NCBI GenBank assembly: GCA_902516235.1
Contig: CABXXO010000005.1
Span: 1 to 41,528, forward strand
DNA from: an uncultured Alphaproteobacteria bacterium
GTDB taxonomy: Bacteria > Pseudomonadota > Alphaproteobacteria > HIMB59
DNA length: 41,528 bases
Direction: 5' to 3'
The position numbers and the translations under genes are program-made. How positions within the stretch are numbered: position 1 is the first letter of the stretch; each line of letters opens with the position of its first letter. Positions 30,520 to 40,945 of the stretch are shown here, one piece after another. The notes below the pieces were generated by a model that saw only the letters and a list, made by a program, of their open reading frames with translations, did no database searches and was not told the origin of the DNA.

Positions 30520-30716
30520 TTAAAGTATTCAAATATATTATTTTCATATTTTATTATAAAAAAGGATACAATCATTGACAGAGCAAATGAAATTAAAAAT
30601 TTAGCACCTAAATATGACTTTCTAGGCATACCCTCTTCAAATTCAGATCTTTTAATAGGTAATATTGTCATGAAAATAACCCACCAAATAATAAAAAGTA
30701 AGAATAAAAACTTCAT
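30516..30716 (-). CDS. DUF1467-like small membrane protein
   Basis: 66 aa with two hydrophobic segments and IIWWVIFMTILP; located next to proS, as DUF1467 genes commonly are in alphaproteobacteria. Confidence 0.72.
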   Translation of the reverse strand: MKFLFLLFIIWWVIFMTILPIKRSEFEEGMPRKSYLGAKFLISFALSMIVSFFIIKYENNIFEYFK

Positions 30717-32371
30717 ATCAATGATATGTGTATCAACAACTCAGGCTTTAAAGAGAAATTTCTATTAAAAGTTTTTTTAGAAACTTCCTCTACTAATTCA
30801 CTCAGAGATGTTTCATCAATTTCATCCTTAATAAATAATATTTTATTTAATAAAATATCTTTGATCTCATTTTGAATAATTTCCTTATTATAAGGAAATG
30901 GAAAGCCCTTATCAAAAAGTTGAAATTTAATGATATCAAATTTTTTATTTAAAATTAAATTTATACTTATTACTCCATTATGAAGAATTTTTCCTCTTTC
31001 ATTTATAAAATTATCTTCTTCTATAATTAGGTTTTGAACAACAGGAAGTTTTTTTATAATAAATTGGTCAATGAGCTTATGGTTTTTGTTAATTAAATCT
31101 AATTGACACAAATCTCCACTTAAAAGAAGATTAGTCTTCTCAATTTTTAAACTTTTAGCTATTTCAAGATGTTTTTTCAAATGAAGATATTCTCCATGCA
31201 TAGGAATTAAAGATTTTGGTTGAATAAAAGAATAAAACTCTTTGATTTCATTTTTTCCTGGATGTCCTGAAACATGAACAAATTCATCAGTATCTGTAAT
31301 AATATTTAAACCCAAGTAACTAAAAGAGTTTTTTAGATAAGATATTGATTTTTCATTACCTGGAATTTCTTTAGATGAGAAAATTATATTGTCTTTTGAG
31401 CTTAATTTAATTTGATTATGTGTATTATTTGCAATCTTCCAAAGAGCAGAATTTTTTTCCCCCTGGCTTCCAGTGCAAATCAATAATACTTTATCTTTAT
31501 TATAGTCTTGAAATTTTTTCTCATTAAGAATTTCAAAATTTTCAATTAATTTTTCTTCAATGGCAGTATTAATAGCTCTTTTAATACTTCTTCCTACAAC
31601 AAATATTTTTTTATCCTGCTTAATAGCATTTGAAATTATTGTTTTCAGTCTTGCAATATTTGATGAAAAACATGTAACTACGATTCTTCCATTGAGCTTT
31701 TTAAACAATTTATTGAATGAAGGATCTAATTCAGACTCTGAACGAGAAATTTCGTTTACACCCGCATTTGTTGAGTCACCAATTAGTAAATCAATTTTTT
31801 CATCCTTTAGTAACTGATAATTTTGGTAATCAAATGGAGAACCAGTTACTGGATTTTTGTCTATTTTCCAGTCTCCTGTATGATATATGTTGCCCTCTAA
31901 TGTTTTAAAAAAAATACCTGTAGGATCAGGTATGGAATGAGTCGTAGGAATTAATTGGAAAGAGAAATTCTCAAATTCAATTTCTTGAAAATCATCAATT
32001 ATAATAAATTTCTTTTCATATCCAGTTATTTTATTAAATTTATGTTTTATATATGAAAATGTAAATTGGTTACAATAAATAGGGAAATCTATTTTATCAA
32101 AGTAATACTCCAACCCTCCAACATGATCTTCATGAGCATGAGTTAAGATCATAGCTTTAGGTTTGATGTTTGAATTTAAAAAAATATAGGGATCAGGAAT
32201 AGTGATATCTACGCCTGGAAGACTGTCATCAGCAAATGATATACCCCCATCAACGATAACTTGTTCCCCTTTAAAAGAATATAAATAATTATTACCACCT
32301 ATTTCACCTATTCCACCAATTGACAAAAAATAGGAGTTCTTTTTATTATTTAATAATTCAATGTTTTTCAT
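30713..32371 (-). CDS. rnj: Ribonuclease J family (metallo-beta-lactamase/beta-CASP)
   Basis: LTHAHEDHVGGLEYY, GDSTNAG, VSGHPGKNEIKEFYSFIQPKSLIPMHGEY motifs. Confidence 0.93.
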   Translation of the reverse strand: MKNIELLNNKKNSYFLSIGGIGEIGGNNYLYSFKGEQVIVDGGISFADDSLPGVDITIPDPYIFLNSNIKPKAMILTHAHEDHVGGLEYYFDKIDFPIYCNQFTFSYIKHKFNKITGYEKKFIIIDDFQEIEFENFSFQLIPTTHSIPDPTGIFFKTLEGNIYHTGDWKIDKNPVTGSPFDYQNYQLLKDEKIDLLIGDSTNAGVNEISRSESELDPSFNKLFKKLNGRIVVTCFSSNIARLKTIISNAIKQDKKIFVVGRSIKRAINTAIEEKLIENFEILNEKKFQDYNKDKVLLICTGSQGEKNSALWKIANNTHNQIKLSSKDNIIFSSKEIPGNEKSISYLKNSFSYLGLNIITDTDEFVHVSGHPGKNEIKEFYSFIQPKSLIPMHGEYLHLKKHLEIAKSLKIEKTNLLLSGDLCQLDLINKNHKLIDQFIIKKLPVVQNLIIEEDNFINERGKILHNGVISINLILNKKFDIIKFQLFDKGFPFPYNKEIIQNEIKDILLNKILFIKDEIDETSLSELVEEVSKKTFNRNFSLKPELLIHISLI

Positions 32372-33104
32372 TTAAAAAGTTTTGGTAAAAAGAAGTACCT
32401 AAAAGAGTTAAATCTTCTCTGTAAATAAATTTTGTCTTTTTATTAACAATAGTGCTAGCATATCCGCCAGTAAAAATCACTTTAAAATTTCTTTTATAAG
32501 TAGTTTTAATTAATTTTAAATAAGACTCTATCATGAGCTTATAACCTATATTAAAACCTGACATTAAGGCTTGGCTTGTATTTTTTCCTAAAATATTAGT
32601 ATCATTAGAAAATTTCATATTTTTTATACCTGAGGCTAATGATATTAGATTTTCATATGAGGTAGTACGTCCCGGTAAAATAACACCACCAAAATATTTA
32701 TAATTAATTACAATATCTAAAGTGGTTGCAGTACCTAAATCAATTATTATGAAAGATTTAGATTTAGGATAAATTTTGATTGCAGATAATACATTGATTA
32801 TTCTATCATTTCCAAGTTGACTTAAATTTACTTTGCGATGAACTAAGGAAGTTAATTTTTTCTTATTAATAAATATTAAATCTTTTCTATAGGTTTTTAA
32901 ATTTTCTTTAATAATCTTGTCTATTTCTGAGACTACTGAGCAAATATAAATTATTTTATGTGTTTTAAATTGGTTTTTTAAAAATTTAATAATAAATGTA
33001 GGTTTTTTTTTTGAATATTTTAATTGGCGTACTTTTTTTATACCAATATCAGTAGTTGATGAATACTTTAGAGATGTGTTACCAATATCGACAACTAAAT
33101 TCAC
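32358..33104 (-). CDS. coaX: Type III pantothenate kinase
   Basis: VVDIGNTSLKYS, LGNDRIINVLSA, IIDLGTATTLDIV, GGVILPGRTTSYENL motifs; between birA and rnj. Confidence 0.9.
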   Translation of the reverse strand: MNLVVDIGNTSLKYSSTTDIGIKKVRQLKYSKKKPTFIIKFLKNQFKTHKIIYICSVVSEIDKIIKENLKTYRKDLIFINKKKLTSLVHRKVNLSQLGNDRIINVLSAIKIYPKSKSFIIIDLGTATTLDIVINYKYFGGVILPGRTTSYENLISLASGIKNMKFSNDTNILGKNTSQALMSGFNIGYKLMIESYLKLIKTTYKRNFKVIFTGGYASTIVNKKTKFIYREDLTLLGTSFYQNFLNEKH

Positions 33105-33787
33105 ACAAGCTCTCCGAAAAAGATTTTTTTAATTTCATCTTCAATTTTAATATTTAATGAAAAATCTTCATTAACATTTATTATTTCAACAATATTTTTT
33201 CCAAAAGTTGGATGATTTAATTTAAAATTTTTTAGCATGTATTTATTAAGATACCCCACTAATATCTTATTGGATATTTCTTTTGATAAATTATATTCAA
33301 TAAAATCAATAATTTTATTTGATAATTTTATAATATTTGATTTTTTTTTTAGAATACGTGACAAAGAAGTAGACTCAATTAAAGGTGTATTATTTATATT
33401 TATTCCTATACCAGTTTTTAAGTATGAGTTGTTCCCTAAAATAGTTGATTTGACTACTACACCAACTATTTTTTTATTTTGGTAAAATAAATCATTTGGC
33501 CATTTATATTCTAAGTTGATATCGTGAGTCTTCTTAAAAAATTTATGAATTAAATAACAAATATAAAAATTATTTTTAAGAGCAACAGTAGCTTTTAATT
33601 TTTGATTAATAGTTAAATAAATATTACCTTTAGGGCTTATCCACTTTTTTTTACCTCTTCCAGTTCCTTTTTCTTGTTCTAAAGATTGAACATAAAGATT
33701 GTTATTATTTAAAAGTTTTTTATATCGATCAAAGTTGATTATCTCATTTTGAGTTGAGGCAATGGTATCATAAATAACTTTGTACAA
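33101..33787 (-). CDS. birA: Biotin--[acetyl-CoA-carboxylase] ligase without N-terminal HTH
   Basis: TIASTQNE, GTGRGKKKWISPKGNIYLTI, YKWPNDLFYQNKKIVGVVV motifs. Confidence 0.92.
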   Translation of the reverse strand: MYKVIYDTIASTQNEIINFDRYKKLLNNNNLYVQSLEQEKGTGRGKKKWISPKGNIYLTINQKLKATVALKNNFYICYLIHKFFKKTHDINLEYKWPNDLFYQNKKIVGVVVKSTILGNNSYLKTGIGININNTPLIESTSLSRILKKKSNIIKLSNKIIDFIEYNLSKEISNKILVGYLNKYMLKNFKLNHPTFGKNIVEIINVNEDFSLNIKIEDEIKKIFFGELV

Positions 33788-33790
33788 TTT

Positions 33791-35179
33791 TTATTTAAAA
33801 AGGTTATCTACTAAATTGATTAATGGATCTGGATAAAAGAAAAATAAAGTTATTATTAATCCAAAACTTATAAATATTACTTTACCTATTTTATTGTTGT
33901 CATCTAATAACTCTATTTCTGATTTATTGAAAAACATATTTTTTATAATCGTTAAATAATAGAATGCTGCAATTACAGAACTCAAAACAGCAACTATTGA
34001 TAAAAAGAAAAAACCATCAGTTATAGAGGCTGAAAGAATAAAAAATTTTGCAAAAAAGCCAGCAAAAGGCGGTATTCCCGCAAGTGAAAAGAAAAACACG
34101 AGCATACTGATAGATTTAGAGTTCGATGTAAATCTTAAACCATTAAGCTGAGATATTTTTGTGAATTCACCTTCTACAGTTCTTAAATTAAGTAAAACAG
34201 CAAAAATCCCAAAAGTAGTAATTAAATAAATAATTAAATAGAAAAATAATGCTCCCTCAGACATAAACTGATAACTCATGATTCCAAGTAGCATAAAACC
34301 TATGTGATTAATTGAGCTAAAGGCTAATAATCTTTTGATAACTTTTTGTGTAATTGCTCCGTAAACTCCAACAAGTAGTGATATGGCGCAAACAATTTGA
34401 AAAATATAATTAAGAGACTGAATGCCTGAAATGTTAAGTTCTTGATAAACTCTAAATAAAAATATTAGTGAGGCAAACTTCGGTAAACTAGCAAAGAAAA
34501 GTGTGGATATAGTCGGTGATCCTTCATATACATCTGGTGTCCAAATATGAAATGGAGCTGCAGAGACCTTAAAAAATAAAGAAATGAGGATTAAAGATAA
34601 GCCTATTTCACTTATGGTTGTAAAATTATTAAGGTTTTGCATATAAAAAGAACCGGTATCGTAATAAATCATTGAGATACCAAATAAAAGAAAACCAGAT
34701 GATAAAGCACCAAGAGAAAAATATTTAATCCCCGCTTCATTTGATTTTAAATTCTTTGTATTAAAGGCTGCCATTAAATATAATGATAAAGATTGAAGTT
34801 CTAATCCAATAAAGGCTGTTAAAAAATTATCACTTGAAATTAGAACGAAAGACCCAAGAATAGCAAATAATATGAATAGGATATATTCATATCTATACAA
34901 ATTTTCATTTTTTAATGGTCTCTTTGAAAGTAAGATAAAAACAATTGAACCAATTGAAAGTATAATCTTTGATAATACATATAAGTTTATTGTATTTAAT
35001 GAGATATCAGTGGAAATATAAAAGTCTTTTCCAAAATTTATAAGTATTAGAGTTAATATTAAAAAACCTGCAGCGTTTATTGAAATAGACCTATCCTTAT
35101 TAAATAACCCAAAACATAATGTTAATAAGATTAGAGCGAGTATAAAAATTTCTGGTATGAATTGATAAAAATTGATCAT
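33791..35179 (-). CDS. nuoN: NADH-quinone oxidoreductase subunit N
   Basis: Multi-TM antiporter-like subunit; YFSLGALSSGFLLFG, KVSAAPFHIWTPDVYEGSP; operon position. Confidence 0.96.
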   Translation of the reverse strand: MINFYQFIPEIFILALILLTLCFGLFNKDRSISINAAGFLILTLILINFGKDFYISTDISLNTINLYVLSKIILSIGSIVFILLSKRPLKNENLYRYEYILFILFAILGSFVLISSDNFLTAFIGLELQSLSLYLMAAFNTKNLKSNEAGIKYFSLGALSSGFLLFGISMIYYDTGSFYMQNLNNFTTISEIGLSLILISLFFKVSAAPFHIWTPDVYEGSPTISTLFFASLPKFASLIFLFRVYQELNISGIQSLNYIFQIVCAISLLVGVYGAITQKVIKRLLAFSSINHIGFMLLGIMSYQFMSEGALFFYLIIYLITTFGIFAVLLNLRTVEGEFTKISQLNGLRFTSNSKSISMLVFFFSLAGIPPFAGFFAKFFILSASITDGFFFLSIVAVLSSVIAAFYYLTIIKNMFFNKSEIELLDDNNKIGKVIFISFGLIITLFFFYPDPLINLVDNLFK

Positions 35180-36633
35180 TAAAGAATACTCATAGAAATA
35201 CTCTTGTTAATCATTTCAAATAATAGTTTAGGATATACACCCAGAAGCATCGTGAGAAAGGCTAAACAAGAAAAGTAAAAAATTTCAATATTTGTTAAAT
35301 CTGCTAATTGTTTTATATCAGTCCTTAAGTCTCCAAAATTTACATTTTTATATAATAAAAGCATATAGGATGCTCCTAAGATTACCCCAATTGCTGTGAA
35401 AAATGTAAGGTATACGCTTACACTTATAGTAGACATAATTACTAAAAACTCTCCAACGAAACCACTAGTTCCAGGTAAACCTACAGACGAAAGCATAAAA
35501 ATCATGAAAAAAAATGAATATTTAGGCATTACATTCGTGACTCCACTATAATCTGAAATCATTCTTGTATGATGTCTTTCGTAAACAACTCCAACAATTA
35601 AAAATAGTGCGGCTGATACTATGCCATGACTTATCATTTGAAAATATGCACCATTTATACCATCCTGCGTAAGAGTGAAAATACCTATTGTAACAAAACC
35701 CATGTGAGCCACAGAGGAATAAGCAATCATTTTTTTCATATCTAATTGTCTTAAAGCAACAATTGACGTGTAAACAATTGCTACACAGCTTAGTGCAAAA
35801 ATCATTGGCTGAAAATATATTGATGCATACTCAAAGAAAGGCAAAGATAGTCTTATAAAACCATATGCCCCTAATTTAAGTAGCACACCAGCTAATATCA
35901 CTGACCCACTTGTAGGAGCTTGAACATGCGCATCAGGTAACCATGTATGAAAAGGAAACATTGGAACTTTTACAGCAAAAGATGCGAAGAAACATAAAAA
36001 TAGAATTAATTCTATTTGTTGATCAAACGTGAAAACTGAGATGAATTCAATATTACCTGATTTGACTTTAGAGATAATGTATATAATAGCTAGAAGCATT
36101 AAAACAGATCCTGCAAGCGTATATAGGAAAAATTTAAAAGTGGCATAAAGCCTATTTTCTCCTCCCCAAATTCCAATGATTAAAAACATAGGAATTAAAA
36201 CTGCCTCAAAGAAAACATAAAAAATTACCAAATCAATACTAACAAAAACTCCAATGATAAAACTTTCAAGTAAAAGAAAATAAATTACAAATTCTTTAGC
36301 TCTATTTTGAATTGAATTTAAAGAGCACAACAAACAAATAGGAACTAGAAAAGTAGTTAAAAGTATTAATGGAATAGATATACCATCTACACCAACATAG
36401 TAATTAATGTCAATCTTATCGAACCAAGTGTGGTACTCTGTAAATTGATAACCATTTTTAGTTTTATCGTAAAATATTGGTAAAAGTAAACTTAGAAGAA
36501 ATTCTCCTGTAGTGATCCATAAACCAGATAAAAAAATAGTTTTATTTTTTAGTTGAGAACTACTTGATAATGATAGTGTTAATGCTCCTATTATTGGAGT
36601 TAAGATTAATAGTGATAATATTGGGAAGCTCAT
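35179..36633 (-). CDS. nuoM: NADH-quinone oxidoreductase subunit M
   Basis: KVPMFPFHTWLPDAHVQAPTSGSVILAGVLLKLGAYG, MIAYSSVAHMGF. Confidence 0.97.
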   Translation of the reverse strand: MSFPILSLLILTPIIGALTLSLSSSSQLKNKTIFLSGLWITTGEFLLSLLLPIFYDKTKNGYQFTEYHTWFDKIDINYYVGVDGISIPLILLTTFLVPICLLCSLNSIQNRAKEFVIYFLLLESFIIGVFVSIDLVIFYVFFEAVLIPMFLIIGIWGGENRLYATFKFFLYTLAGSVLMLLAIIYIISKVKSGNIEFISVFTFDQQIELILFLCFFASFAVKVPMFPFHTWLPDAHVQAPTSGSVILAGVLLKLGAYGFIRLSLPFFEYASIYFQPMIFALSCVAIVYTSIVALRQLDMKKMIAYSSVAHMGFVTIGIFTLTQDGINGAYFQMISHGIVSAALFLIVGVVYERHHTRMISDYSGVTNVMPKYSFFFMIFMLSSVGLPGTSGFVGEFLVIMSTISVSVYLTFFTAIGVILGASYMLLLYKNVNFGDLRTDIKQLADLTNIEIFYFSCLAFLTMLLGVYPKLLFEMINKSISMSIL

Positions 36634-36634
36634 T

Positions 36635-38554
36635 TTATGTGAAAGATATATAAAAAATGATACTTATAAAAAGTGTGAAACCTGAGATTATAATAAATGT
36701 ATAATCAAAGATATATCCTGTTTGAATTCTTTTAAACGCTTTTGAAATTGTAGATACTATAGACGCACTTCCATTAGGAAGGTATTTATCAATAATACCT
36801 TGGTCTATTCTGGTCCATAAAAATTTTCCTAAATTATACAAAGGTAAAACAAAAATCTTATTATATAATTCGTCAAAGTACCATTTGTTCAAAATAAAAT
36901 TGTAAATTGAGTAAAACCTTTTTTTTAAGTCGGTAAGTTTATTTAAATTAAATCCATAGTAATAAACTGCAAAAGCAACTCCTAAAGCAACTAAAGATTT
37001 TGATAATATTGGAAAGAAAGAGGAGTAATAATGTTTATCTTGGTCTAAAAATATTATTCCATTCCAGAAATTTTTTGAATTATATCCAGCGAGTAAATCA
37101 TTTAGAAAGTAGCCTGCACAGATTGCTCCTATTGATAAAAGTAATAAAGGAGCCAACATAAATGGCCCTGATTCATGAATTTTTTCATAATCGTAAGATC
37201 CGTTATATTTACCATGAAACACTTTAAATATAAGTCTGAATGAGTAAAAAGCAGTCATTGCAGAAACTATTGCTAAAATAAAATAAACTAAAGGACCAAA
37301 ATTATTCAAATTAAAAGATGAACTTAAAATTAAATCTTTAGAAAAATATCCAGAAGAATATGGAAAACCAATTATAGCAAGAGTACCTATCCACATCATC
37401 ACTGCAGTTACTTTCATCTTTGAAAAAAGATTACCCATTTTATCCATATCTTGTTCATCATGAACGCCATGAATAACTGACCCTGATGATAAAAAGAGTA
37501 AGGCTTTAAAATAACCATGTGTTATTAAATGAAATATGGCAATGTTAAATGCACCTAGTCCACAAGCTACAAACATGAAACCTAATTGACTACATGTAGA
37601 GTATGCTATTACCTTTTTTATATCTTTTTGGAAAAAACCGACTGACGCTGCAAAGAATGCTGTAAGTAGTCCTATTATAAGAACAAAAGTCATTATAAAA
37701 TCTGACATAACCATTAATTCTGAAAATCTAACAGTCAAAAAAACACCAGCTGTTACCATTGTAGCTGCATGAATTAATGCTGAAACAGGAGTTGGTCCTT
37801 CCATTGCATCAGGCAACCAAGTATGAAAACCAAATTGAGCAGATTTTCCCATAGCCCCTATAAAAAGAAAAAAACATGAAAAAACTAGCGCGTTGATATT
37901 AAAACCTAAAAAACTAATATCGTAATTTAATAATTTTTCTTTATCTGCAATAATTTCGTTGATAGATAATGTATCTAAAAATATATAAAGAGTTGCGATG
38001 CCAATAAGAAAGCCAAAATCTGCAACCCTATTTACTAAAAAAGCTTTCATAGCTGCTAAATTTGCAGATTTCTTGTGGTGCCAGAAACCTATCAATAAAT
38101 ATGAGGCTAATCCAACACCCTCCCATCCAAAAAATAATTGAATTAAATTATCACTTACGACTAACGCTACCATACAAAATGTAAATAAACTCAAGTAAGT
38201 CATAAATCTTACCTTTGAATTATCATGAGCCATGTATTCAATAGAATATATATGAACTAAAGCAGATACAGTCAGAACAAGTGTTAACATCAAAAGTGTT
38301 AAAGAATTAACTGAAATTCCCCAATTAAAAAACTGACCAGAAAGTAAAAACCATTCCAATACAGGAATGATAATTTCTGGAGAGGGAGACATAGAAAAAC
38401 TAATAAACAAAAACCAGCTTAAAATAGCCGCAATAGATATTAAGGCAGATGAAAAATATTGAGCTGTTTTATCACCCAACAAAACCCCAAAAGGATATGT
38501 AAAGATTGTCGAAATTAATGGAAGAAAGAAAAGTAATTTATAGCTAAACATCAA
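36635..38554 (-). CDS. nuoL: NADH-quinone oxidoreductase subunit L
   Basis: FFGWEGVGLASYLLIGFW, GKSAQFGFHTWLPDAMEGPTPVSALIHAATMVTAGVFL. Confidence 0.97.
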   Translation of the reverse strand: MMFSYKLLFFLPLISTIFTYPFGVLLGDKTAQYFSSALISIAAILSWFLFISFSMSPSPEIIIPVLEWFLLSGQFFNWGISVNSLTLLMLTLVLTVSALVHIYSIEYMAHDNSKVRFMTYLSLFTFCMVALVVSDNLIQLFFGWEGVGLASYLLIGFWHHKKSANLAAMKAFLVNRVADFGFLIGIATLYIFLDTLSINEIIADKEKLLNYDISFLGFNINALVFSCFFLFIGAMGKSAQFGFHTWLPDAMEGPTPVSALIHAATMVTAGVFLTVRFSELMVMSDFIMTFVLIIGLLTAFFAASVGFFQKDIKKVIAYSTCSQLGFMFVACGLGAFNIAIFHLITHGYFKALLFLSSGSVIHGVHDEQDMDKMGNLFSKMKVTAVMMWIGTLAIIGFPYSSGYFSKDLILSSSFNLNNFGPLVYFILAIVSAMTAFYSFRLIFKVFHGKYNGSYDYEKIHESGPFMLAPLLLLSIGAICAGYFLNDLLAGYNSKNFWNGIIFLDQDKHYYSSFFPILSKSLVALGVAFAVYYYGFNLNKLTDLKKRFYSIYNFILNKWYFDELYNKIFVLPLYNLGKFLWTRIDQGIIDKYLPNGSASIVSTISKAFKRIQTGYIFDYTFIIISGFTLFISIIFYISFT

Positions 38555-38862
38555 TCTTTTAATTGGTTGATTTGGGTTATATCAATTTCTCCCTTATTTC
38601 TAAAATAAACAACCAGTATAGCTAAACCAATAGCTGCCTCAGCGGCAGCGATCGTCAAAATGAAAATTGAAAATACTTGCCCGTTGATATCATTTAAAAA
38701 AACTGAAGCTGAAACAAAATTAATATTTGCTGCTAATAATATAATTTCAATACACATTAAAATTAAAATCATATTTCTTCTATTTAAAAATAAACCAAAA
38801 CATCCAATTATAAATATAACTAATGAAAGAGTGAAAAAGTGATTATAAGATAAACTAGTCAT
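38551..38862 (-). CDS. nuoK: NADH-quinone oxidoreductase subunit K
   Basis: 103 aa, RRNMILILMCIEIILLAANINFV, AAAEAAIGLAILVVYFR. Confidence 0.96.
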   Translation of the reverse strand: MTSLSYNHFFTLSLVIFIIGCFGLFLNRRNMILILMCIEIILLAANINFVSASVFLNDINGQVFSIFILTIAAAEAAIGLAILVVYFRNKGEIDITQINQLKD

Positions 38863-39454
38863 TCTCTATACCTTGACCAGAATTAACTTTTACCAGCTTA
38901 ACTCTATCAGTTGCTGTAGTTGAATTTTGCTTATCAATGTTTTGTCTTCTGATTGTTGGTCTATAAATATGAGTTAGAACAATTGCTCCTATCATAGCAA
39001 GTAGCAAGACAATACCGCTTAACTGAAAATCGATAAAATATTTTGTGTAAAGTACATCGCCTATTTGTTCAGTATTATTTTTAGATCTTGTAATGATATT
39101 AGGATTAGATTTTGAACTTTTATAAATCGTAAGGTAAATAATTTCAGTTAAAATTATCCCAGCAAATAATAAGGCTATTGGAACATATCTTTTGATATTT
39201 GACATTAAAGTTGTCCTTTGTATATCTAGCATCATAACTACAAAAAGGAAAAGTATTGCAACTGCTCCTATATAAACTATTGCTAAAATAATACCTACGA
39301 ATTCAGCACCTATCAGAATAAACAAAAAGGTAGAATTTAGAAAAGCAAGTACAAGAAATAAAACAGAGTTAACAGGATTTTTTGAAAATATAACAAATAT
39401 ACAGGTTGTTATTAAAAATGTAGCAAACAAAAAAAAAGAGCCTACAAAGAACAT
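38855..39454 (-). CDS. nuoJ: NADH-quinone oxidoreductase subunit J
   Basis: NPVNSVLFLVLAFLNSTFLFILIGAEFVGIILAIVYIGAVAILFLFVVMML. Confidence 0.96.
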   Translation of the reverse strand: MFFVGSFFLFATFLITTCIFVIFSKNPVNSVLFLVLAFLNSTFLFILIGAEFVGIILAIVYIGAVAILFLFVVMMLDIQRTTLMSNIKRYVPIALLFAGIILTEIIYLTIYKSSKSNPNIITRSKNNTEQIGDVLYTKYFIDFQLSGIVLLLAMIGAIVLTHIYRPTIRRQNIDKQNSTTATDRVKLVKVNSGQGIEND

Positions 39455-39942
39455 TATCTATATTTACTGTCCTGTTTTAGGTTCTCACTAATTTGTTTTT
39501 CCCATATATCTCCGTTTCTTAAAAGTTTTTCTTTATCATATAACAGCTCTTCTCTTGTTTCAGTAGCGTATTCAAAATTTGGGCCTTCAACAATCGCATC
39601 AACAGGGCACGCTTCTTCACACAAACCGCAATAAATACATTTTGTCATGTCAATGTCATATCGACTTGTTCTTCTACTGCCATCTGGTTTTGGCTCTGCC
39701 TCAATGGTAATAGCTTGAGCTGGACAAACCGCTTCACATAGCTTGCAAGCAATACATCTTTCCTCTCCATTGGGATATCTTCTAAGAGCGTGTTCTCCTC
39801 TGAAGCGCGGACTTATTGGACCTTTTTGATTTGGATAGTTAAGAGTAACCTTAGGCTTAAAAAAATAACTAATAGTAAGTTTTAGACCTTTTGCTAACTC
39901 AAATAGAGTAAATGACTTAATATATTTCAGTAAGACTGTCAT
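39454..39942 (-). CDS. nuoI: NADH-quinone oxidoreductase subunit I
   Basis: Two 4Fe-4S motifs: [12 protein letters not shown] and [28 protein letters not shown]. Confidence 0.97.
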   Translation of the reverse strand: MTVLLKYIKSFTLFELAKGLKLTISYFFKPKVTLNYPNQKGPISPRFRGEHALRRYPNGEERCIACKLCEAVCPAQAITIEAEPKPDGSRRTSRYDIDMTKCIYCGLCEEACPVDAIVEGPNFEYATETREELLYDKEKLLRNGDIWEKQISENLKQDSKYR

Positions 39943-39944
39943 AA

Positions 39945-40943
39945 TTATTTTGGCAACATTTCAAAATAAAATAAAAAAGCTGAAGTTAGAACTACCCAGA
40001 CTAGTGTCAAGGGTAAAAATATTTTCCACCCAAGTCTCATTAATTGGTCATATCTATATCTTGGGAAAGTGGCCCTTACCCATAAAAAAACAAACAATAT
40101 TAAAAATACCTTTAATACAAACCAAATTATTCCAGGTATTACATTTAAAGGAAATATATCAATTGGGGGATACCACCCACCTAAGAATAAAATTACAGTC
40201 AAAGAGCTCATCATTATCATATTTGCGTATTCAGCTAAGAAAAATAAACCAAAAGATATTGAAGAGTATTCAGTAAAAAAACCTGCTACCAATGTTGCTT
40301 CATCCTCTGGTAAGTCAAATGGGAGTCTATTAGTTTCTGCGAGAGCAGATATTATGAATACTATAAACATAGGGAATAATGGAATAGCAAACCAAATATT
40401 TTTTTGACTTTCGACTATGTCAGTTAAGTTTAAAGAACCTACACAAATCAAAACTGTTATAATTACAAATCCTATTGATACTTCATATGAGATCATTTGT
40501 GCTGCTGATCTTAATGCTCCTAAGAAAGGATATTTGGAATTACTAGCCCATCCAGCAATAATCACTCCATAGACACCAAAAGAGGAAACAGCAAAAAGGT
40601 AAAGTATACCAATGTTTAAATTTGAAATAACATAAGTCGAACTAATAGGGATAACTGCCCAGGCAATAAGACTTAAAATTAATGTAAGCATAGGGGCAAA
40701 GATAAAAAGAAATTTATTCGAACTTGAGGGAAGTAAATTTTCCTTAGTTAATAACTTTAAAACGTCAGCAAAACTTTGCAAAATTCCAAAAGGACCAACT
40801 ACATTTGGTCCCTTTCGTAATTGGATAGCACCAAGAACTTTTCTTTCTAAATAAACTAACAGCGCAACTGAAACTAAAACAGGTACTACAAAACTAAATA
40901 TTTTTAAGACACCCAAAGTGATTTCTAAAGATAAAGGACTCAT
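39945..40943 (-). CDS. nuoH: NADH-quinone oxidoreductase subunit H
   Basis: [62 protein letters not shown]. Confidence 0.97.
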   Translation of the reverse strand: MSPLSLEITLGVLKIFSFVVPVLVSVALLVYLERKVLGAIQLRKGPNVVGPFGILQSFADVLKLLTKENLLPSSSNKFLFIFAPMLTLILSLIAWAVIPISSTYVISNLNIGILYLFAVSSFGVYGVIIAGWASNSKYPFLGALRSAAQMISYEVSIGFVIITVLICVGSLNLTDIVESQKNIWFAIPLFPMFIVFIISALAETNRLPFDLPEDEATLVAGFFTEYSSISFGLFFLAEYANMIMMSSLTVILFLGGWYPPIDIFPLNVIPGIIWFVLKVFLILFVFLWVRATFPRYRYDQLMRLGWKIFLPLTLVWVVLTSAFLFYFEMLPK

Positions 40944-40945
40944 TA

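Noticed and set aside
31560-31908. Plus-strand ORFs of 85 and 63 aa inside rnj
   Set aside because: Antisense to conserved ribonuclease J sequence.
39950-40407. Two plus-strand ORFs (108 and 112 aa) antisense to nuoH
   Set aside because: They lie wholly inside well-conserved nuoH on the opposite strand, and their translations look like antisense shadow sequence.
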